A DNA stretch of 64,000 nt from an uncultured Acetatifactor sp. GTDB lineage: Bacteria; Bacillota; Clostridia; Lachnospirales; Lachnospiraceae. Both the position numbers and the translations under genes were made by a program. The stretch spans positions 1 through 64,000 of the forward strand of contig CAKSAM010000012.1 of the NCBI GenBank assembly GCA_934436245.1, read 5' to 3'. Positions 60,681 through 64,000 of the stretch are shown piece by piece. The notes under the pieces were generated by a model. That model worked only from the letters and a program-made list of their open reading frames with translations, did not search any database and was not told the DNA's origin. Every line of letters begins with the position of its first letter. Positions within the stretch are counted from its first letter, which is position 1.

Positions 60681-62803
60681 ATTTTACAGAATTTATACAT
60701 AAGTATCAGATCCAACTGAATAAACAACAGTTACAGGCAGTACAGGCTACTGAAGGGCCGGTTCTGCTTTTGGCAGTTCCGGGCAGTGGTAAGACAACAG
60801 TATTAGTCAGCAGACTGGGTTATATGATCTATTGTCTGGGAATCAGGCCGGAGTCTATTCTGACGGTGACGTATACCGTGGCGGCTACAGGAGACATGCG
60901 CAGACGTTTTGCAAGAATGTTCGGAGAAGAGTATGCGGATCGCCTGGAGTTCCGTACCATTAATGGGATATCCCAGAAAATACTGCAATATTTTGCCAGC
61001 AGGACTGGAAAAACACCGTTCCGGGTAGCTGATAAGGAAGCATCCACTGCAATTAAACAGTCTTTTTTTGAAGTAACGGGAAAATATGCGACGGAGAACG
61101 ATATTAAAGAGACGCAGCTTGATATCACTTATGCGAAAAATATGCGTCTGACACCGGAAGAAATCCATGATATGGACACGGAGGTGGAAAATTTTCCTGA
61201 GATATTCAGGACATATAATGCAAAACTCAGACAGATGCAGATGATTGACTATGATGACCAGATGATTTACGCTCTGCGGATTCTGGAGCAATATCCGGAG
61301 ACTCTTGCACATTTCAGGGAACAGTACCGATATTTCTGCGTGGATGAAGCACAGGATACTTCCAAAATACAGCATGATATGATCGATCTGCTGGCGGCGG
61401 AGAGCCGGAATCTGTTCATGGTAGGCGATGAGGATCAAAGCATCTACGGATTTCGGGCAGCGTATCCACAGGCACTGGTGTCCTTTGAGGATAGACATCC
61501 GGGAGCGCAGCTTCTGCTCATGGAGACCAATTACCGCAGCAGACAGGAGATTGTCAGGGCAGCGGATGCCCTGATTCAGAAAAATAAGAACAGGCATGCG
61601 AAAAAGATGACCGCAGACAGAGAGACCGGTGGATGTGTCACAGAGATCAAAGCGGTGTCCAGGCAGGGTCAGTATAATTATTTGTTAAAAGTAGCACAGA
61701 ATTGTGAACAGGAGACTGCGGTATTATACAGAAACAACGAAAGTGCACTTCCTATCATAGATCTGCTGGAACGAAGAGGTTTGTCCTATCGCATGAAAAA
61801 TTCAGATATGACATTTTTTTCTCATCCGGTAGTTAATGATATCTGTGATTTTATCCGTCTGTCACTGGATCCCTGGGATGGCGAGACGTTTCTTCGAATC
61901 TATTATAAAATGGGTGCCGGGATCAGTAAAAAAGCGGCTTCGAAAGCTGTGGATGTGAATACCAGACGCCTGACGTTATTGGATACGGTGGCAGAGTCTG
62001 ATGATGTATCAGCATATACACGAAAGCAATGCAAGGCACTGGCAACACATCTGGATAATATGCGGTACGAATCTGCAGGAAAAGCCATTTACCGGATTCT
62101 GAACTACATGGGATACCAGGAGTACATGGATACTCATGGGTTGGACAGCGGCAAAGCGGAAATACTGAAGGCTCTTGGAGAGCAGGAGAACAGTCTGTTT
62201 GATTTTCCGGCAAGGTTACAGAAACTGCAGGAGATGATAAAGGAGGGGTGTGGTGACCCCAAGAGCCTGTTTATCCTGTCTACGATTCACTCCAGCAAGG
62301 GGTTGGAATACCAGAGAGTATATCTGGTGGATATGTGGGCCGGGGTAATCCCTTCCCAGATTCCATCCATAGGTTGTGCATCGGATTCCCCGGAGATGAA
62401 TGCCTACGAGGAAGAGAGAAGATTATATTATGTGGGAATGACGAGGGCAAAGGAACAACTCTATGTATTTACCTTTGGCCCCAATCTGACTTCGACATTT
62501 TCCAAAGAACTGTTCGACACTCCGAAAACTGTGAAAAAAAAGGAGTCCGTTACAGGCGGAACGATATCGTTTCTGAAAACATCGGCCACAAAGGTACAGA
62601 AATTGTCTCCCCGGGAGGTGCAAAGCCTTGTCGCAGACTGTGGACCGGGGCGGAAAGTGCTGCATCAGAAATACGGAACAGGCAGGATCATATCCGTAAC
62701 CGGCGACAGCGGTATTGCGGAAATCCTGTTTTCAGGCGAAAATGAGACAAGAAAGATATCACTTCCCATTGCTTTTGCAGGGAAGATTCTTACGCTAAAA
62801 TAA
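60677..62803 (+). CDS. UvrD/PcrA-like superfamily 1 DNA helicase
   Basis: 708 aa. Motifs in order: Walker A VPGSGKTT (residue 34 onward), DEAQDTSK, GDEDQSIYGFRAA, METNYRS, STIHSSKGLEYQRVYL and YYVGMTRAKEQLYV. The tail (KYGTGRIISVTGDSGIAEILF) resembles the C-terminal Tudor-like fold of UvrD/PcrA. TTG 60677 is the likely start: it overlaps the NUDIX stop, and the next Met lies beyond Walker A. Shorter than typical PcrA and perhaps a paralogue; role in repair inferred. Confidence 0.88.
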   Translation: MNFTEFIHKYQIQLNKQQLQAVQATEGPVLLLAVPGSGKTTVLVSRLGYMIYCLGIRPESILTVTYTVAATGDMRRRFARMFGEEYADRLEFRTINGISQKILQYFASRTGKTPFRVADKEASTAIKQSFFEVTGKYATENDIKETQLDITYAKNMRLTPEEIHDMDTEVENFPEIFRTYNAKLRQMQMIDYDDQMIYALRILEQYPETLAHFREQYRYFCVDEAQDTSKIQHDMIDLLAAESRNLFMVGDEDQSIYGFRAAYPQALVSFEDRHPGAQLLLMETNYRSRQEIVRAADALIQKNKNRHAKKMTADRETGGCVTEIKAVSRQGQYNYLLKVAQNCEQETAVLYRNNESALPIIDLLERRGLSYRMKNSDMTFFSHPVVNDICDFIRLSLDPWDGETFLRIYYKMGAGISKKAASKAVDVNTRRLTLLDTVAESDDVSAYTRKQCKALATHLDNMRYESAGKAIYRILNYMGYQEYMDTHGLDSGKAEILKALGEQENSLFDFPARLQKLQEMIKEGCGDPKSLFILSTIHSSKGLEYQRVYLVDMWAGVIPSQIPSIGCASDSPEMNAYEEERRLYYVGMTRAKEQLYVFTFGPNLTSTFSKELFDTPKTVKKKESVTGGTISFLKTSATKVQKLSPREVQSLVADCGPGRKVLHQKYGTGRIISVTGDSGIAEILFSGENETRKISLPIAFAGKILTLK

Positions 62804-62825
62804 TATATACCAGAGAGGAAAAGCT

Positions 62826-64000
62826 ATGTACACAATCGTAGTAGCAGATGATGAAGAGGAATTACGTAAAGCGATCATACGAAAGATTGACTGGGAGAGC
62901 ATAGGATTTCAGGTCGTGGGAGAAGCAGAGAACGGAATCGAGGCGTTGGAGCTGGTGGAACGGATGGAACCGGATCTGCTGCTTACAGATATCCGGATGC
63001 CTTTTGTATCCGGAATCGAACTTGCCAGACAGGTCAGAGAGGTGAGACCTACGACCCAGATTGCTTTCTTAAGTGGATTTGATGAATTTTCCTACGCACA
63101 GCAGGCCATTCAGTACAATATTATCAGTTATATGCTGAAGCCTATTACCATGACGGATTTGACGGAAGAATTGAAGAAGATCAAGCAGAAGATCGATGGA
63201 ATATTTGCAGAGTTCGATGTAAGGAAATATGACAATACGGATCTGCAGCAATTTTTCCTGCCATTGTTACTGGATGATTATGTGAATTATGAAGGGGAAG
63301 AGAGAGAAGAGCAGCTGACAGAGCAGGCCATTCACAATGGCTTTTTGAAGGATCGTAACAATGCTTTTCATTATGCAGTGCTGGCTATTACGGTGGAAAA
63401 TAACGAAGGGCAGAACCGCACGAGACCGGAACTGGTGCATTCTGTTGACATGATCCTGCAAAAGTATATGAAACATTATACTTTTGCCATGGAGGGCAGA
63501 ATCATAGCGGTGCTGGCAGCCACAACTGCCACTTTTGACAAGTATCTGCATATTGCGGTAGGAGAACTGGTGCAAAGTACAGAACGTATTCTTGGAATGC
63601 GTTGTCATATTGGGGTCAGTCGTATCAGAGAACTTCTGGGAGAATGCCATGAGGCATATAGAGGCGCCATGAGTGCCCTTGGATATTGTACTCCGGGAGA
63701 GAGCGGTATCCATTATATTGCTGATGAAGAGCGGGATAATACCATGGATATGGAACTGGCGGCTGAATGTGTCACACAGATGGAGAATCTGATTCGTGGC
63801 GGCTCCAGAGAGGAACTTGAAAACTATCTCCGGGATGTGTTCAGCAGACTGGAAATACAGCAGGACGCTTCTTTGAAGTGTAAATTTTTGATTTTCCGTA
63901 TGTCGTCAGCACTGATCCGGATTGCCTATACGGTAACAGATGATGCAGCGTTGTTTCAGCGTTTTGCAATGCTGGAAGGGCCGGTAAGGGAATCCAGGGA
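62826..64000 (+). CDS. YesN-type response regulator, truncated by the window edge
   Basis: Open to the last base (391 codons visible). N-terminal receiver domain with acidic pair D9-D10 (VVADDEEE), phosphosite in LLTDIRMPFVSGIELA (about D55), FLSGFDEFSYAQQAI and MLKPIT. A long middle region (about 125-390) follows, as in AraC-type regulators paired with YesM kinases. The expected C-terminal AraC helix-turn-helix would lie beyond 64000. SD GAGAGGAAA before the ATG. Confidence 0.88.
   Translation, partial: MYTIVVADDEEELRKAIIRKIDWESIGFQVVGEAENGIEALELVERMEPDLLLTDIRMPFVSGIELARQVREVRPTTQIAFLSGFDEFSYAQQAIQYNIISYMLKPITMTDLTEELKKIKQKIDGIFAEFDVRKYDNTDLQQFFLPLLLDDYVNYEGEEREEQLTEQAIHNGFLKDRNNAFHYAVLAITVENNEGQNRTRPELVHSVDMILQKYMKHYTFAMEGRIIAVLAATTATFDKYLHIAVGELVQSTERILGMRCHIGVSRIRELLGECHEAYRGAMSALGYCTPGESGIHYIADEERDNTMDMELAAECVTQMENLIRGGSREELENYLRDVFSRLEIQQDASLKCKFLIFRMSSALIRIAYTVTDDAALFQRFAMLEGPVRESR

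Overview
The window is a chromosomal segment of a motile, endospore-forming, low-to-mid GC Firmicute. It is most likely a member of the Clostridia, family Lachnospiraceae (Roseburia/Butyrivibrio type). This is inferred from a spore protease (gpr), SpoIIP and SigK, PolC-type replicase, CodY, a flagellar/chemotaxis cluster of about 35 kb with CheC/CheD/FliY-type adaptation, and the gene orders rpsT-gpr-spoIIP-lepA-hemW and codY-flgB. No prophage, IS element, CRISPR array or defence locus was recognised. Nearly all genes lie on the + strand; only rpsT is on the - strand.

Layout. 1-1000 is non-coding and repetitive: a 51-bp tandem array, a cluster of GGGTCTATAG palindromes and a GC-rich multi-hairpin element. 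1-8 kb holds rpsT (TTG start), then gpr, spoIIP, lepA, hemW and sigK. 7.7-12.9 kb holds a degenerate HD-domain protein, an orphan PilT ATPase, a YifB/ComM ATPase and DprA. 13-18.7 kb holds ispG and polC. 18.7-19.3 kb holds a second structured element and two identical tRNA-Glu(CTC) genes, each with its own promoter. 19.5-22.5 kb holds topA and codY. 22.6-57.8 kb is one long flagellar/chemotaxis block: flgB-flgC-fliE-fliF-fliG-fliH-fliI-fliJ-motE-like-fliK-flgD-(flg_new)-flgE, a terminator, flbD-motA-motB-fliL-fliM-fliY-cheY-fliO-fliP-fliQ-fliR-flhB-flhA-flhF-flhG-pilZ-cheB-cheA-cheW-cheC-cheD-small membrane protein-fliA-fapA and three poorly characterised small genes. 57.8-60 kb holds rpsB and tsf. 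60-64 kb holds a NUDIX hydrolase, a UvrD-like helicase and a truncated YesN-type response regulator.

How it works together. The central block encodes the flagellar basal body (MS ring FliF, switch FliG/FliM/FliY, rod FlgB/FlgC/FliE), type III export gate (FliO-R, FlhA, FlhB, FliH/I/J), hook (FlgD, FlgE, FliK), stator (MotA/B), placement factors (FlhF/FlhG), the chemotaxis core (CheA/W/Y/B/C/D), a c-di-GMP receptor (PilZ) and the flagellar sigma factor. Many junctions overlap by 1-8 nt (TAATG or GTGA types), suggesting translational coupling. A sigma-D-like promoter precedes fliK and an intrinsic terminator follows flgE, so the block is probably several transcription units.

Most novel-looking signals: two copies of a palindromic interspersed element with compensatory stem changes (1423-1575, the copy with a nested insertion, and 58732-58798); the structured elements at 704-881 and 18713-18881; a FlgD whose C-terminus looks like a surface-protein helical module; a Met-rich repeat in FliY; an EF-Ts with a roughly 70-residue insertion; a 30-bp composite palindrome upstream of the NUDIX gene; and small uncharacterised genes at the end of the flagellar operon. 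All functional calls are from reading the sequence; no database search was run.
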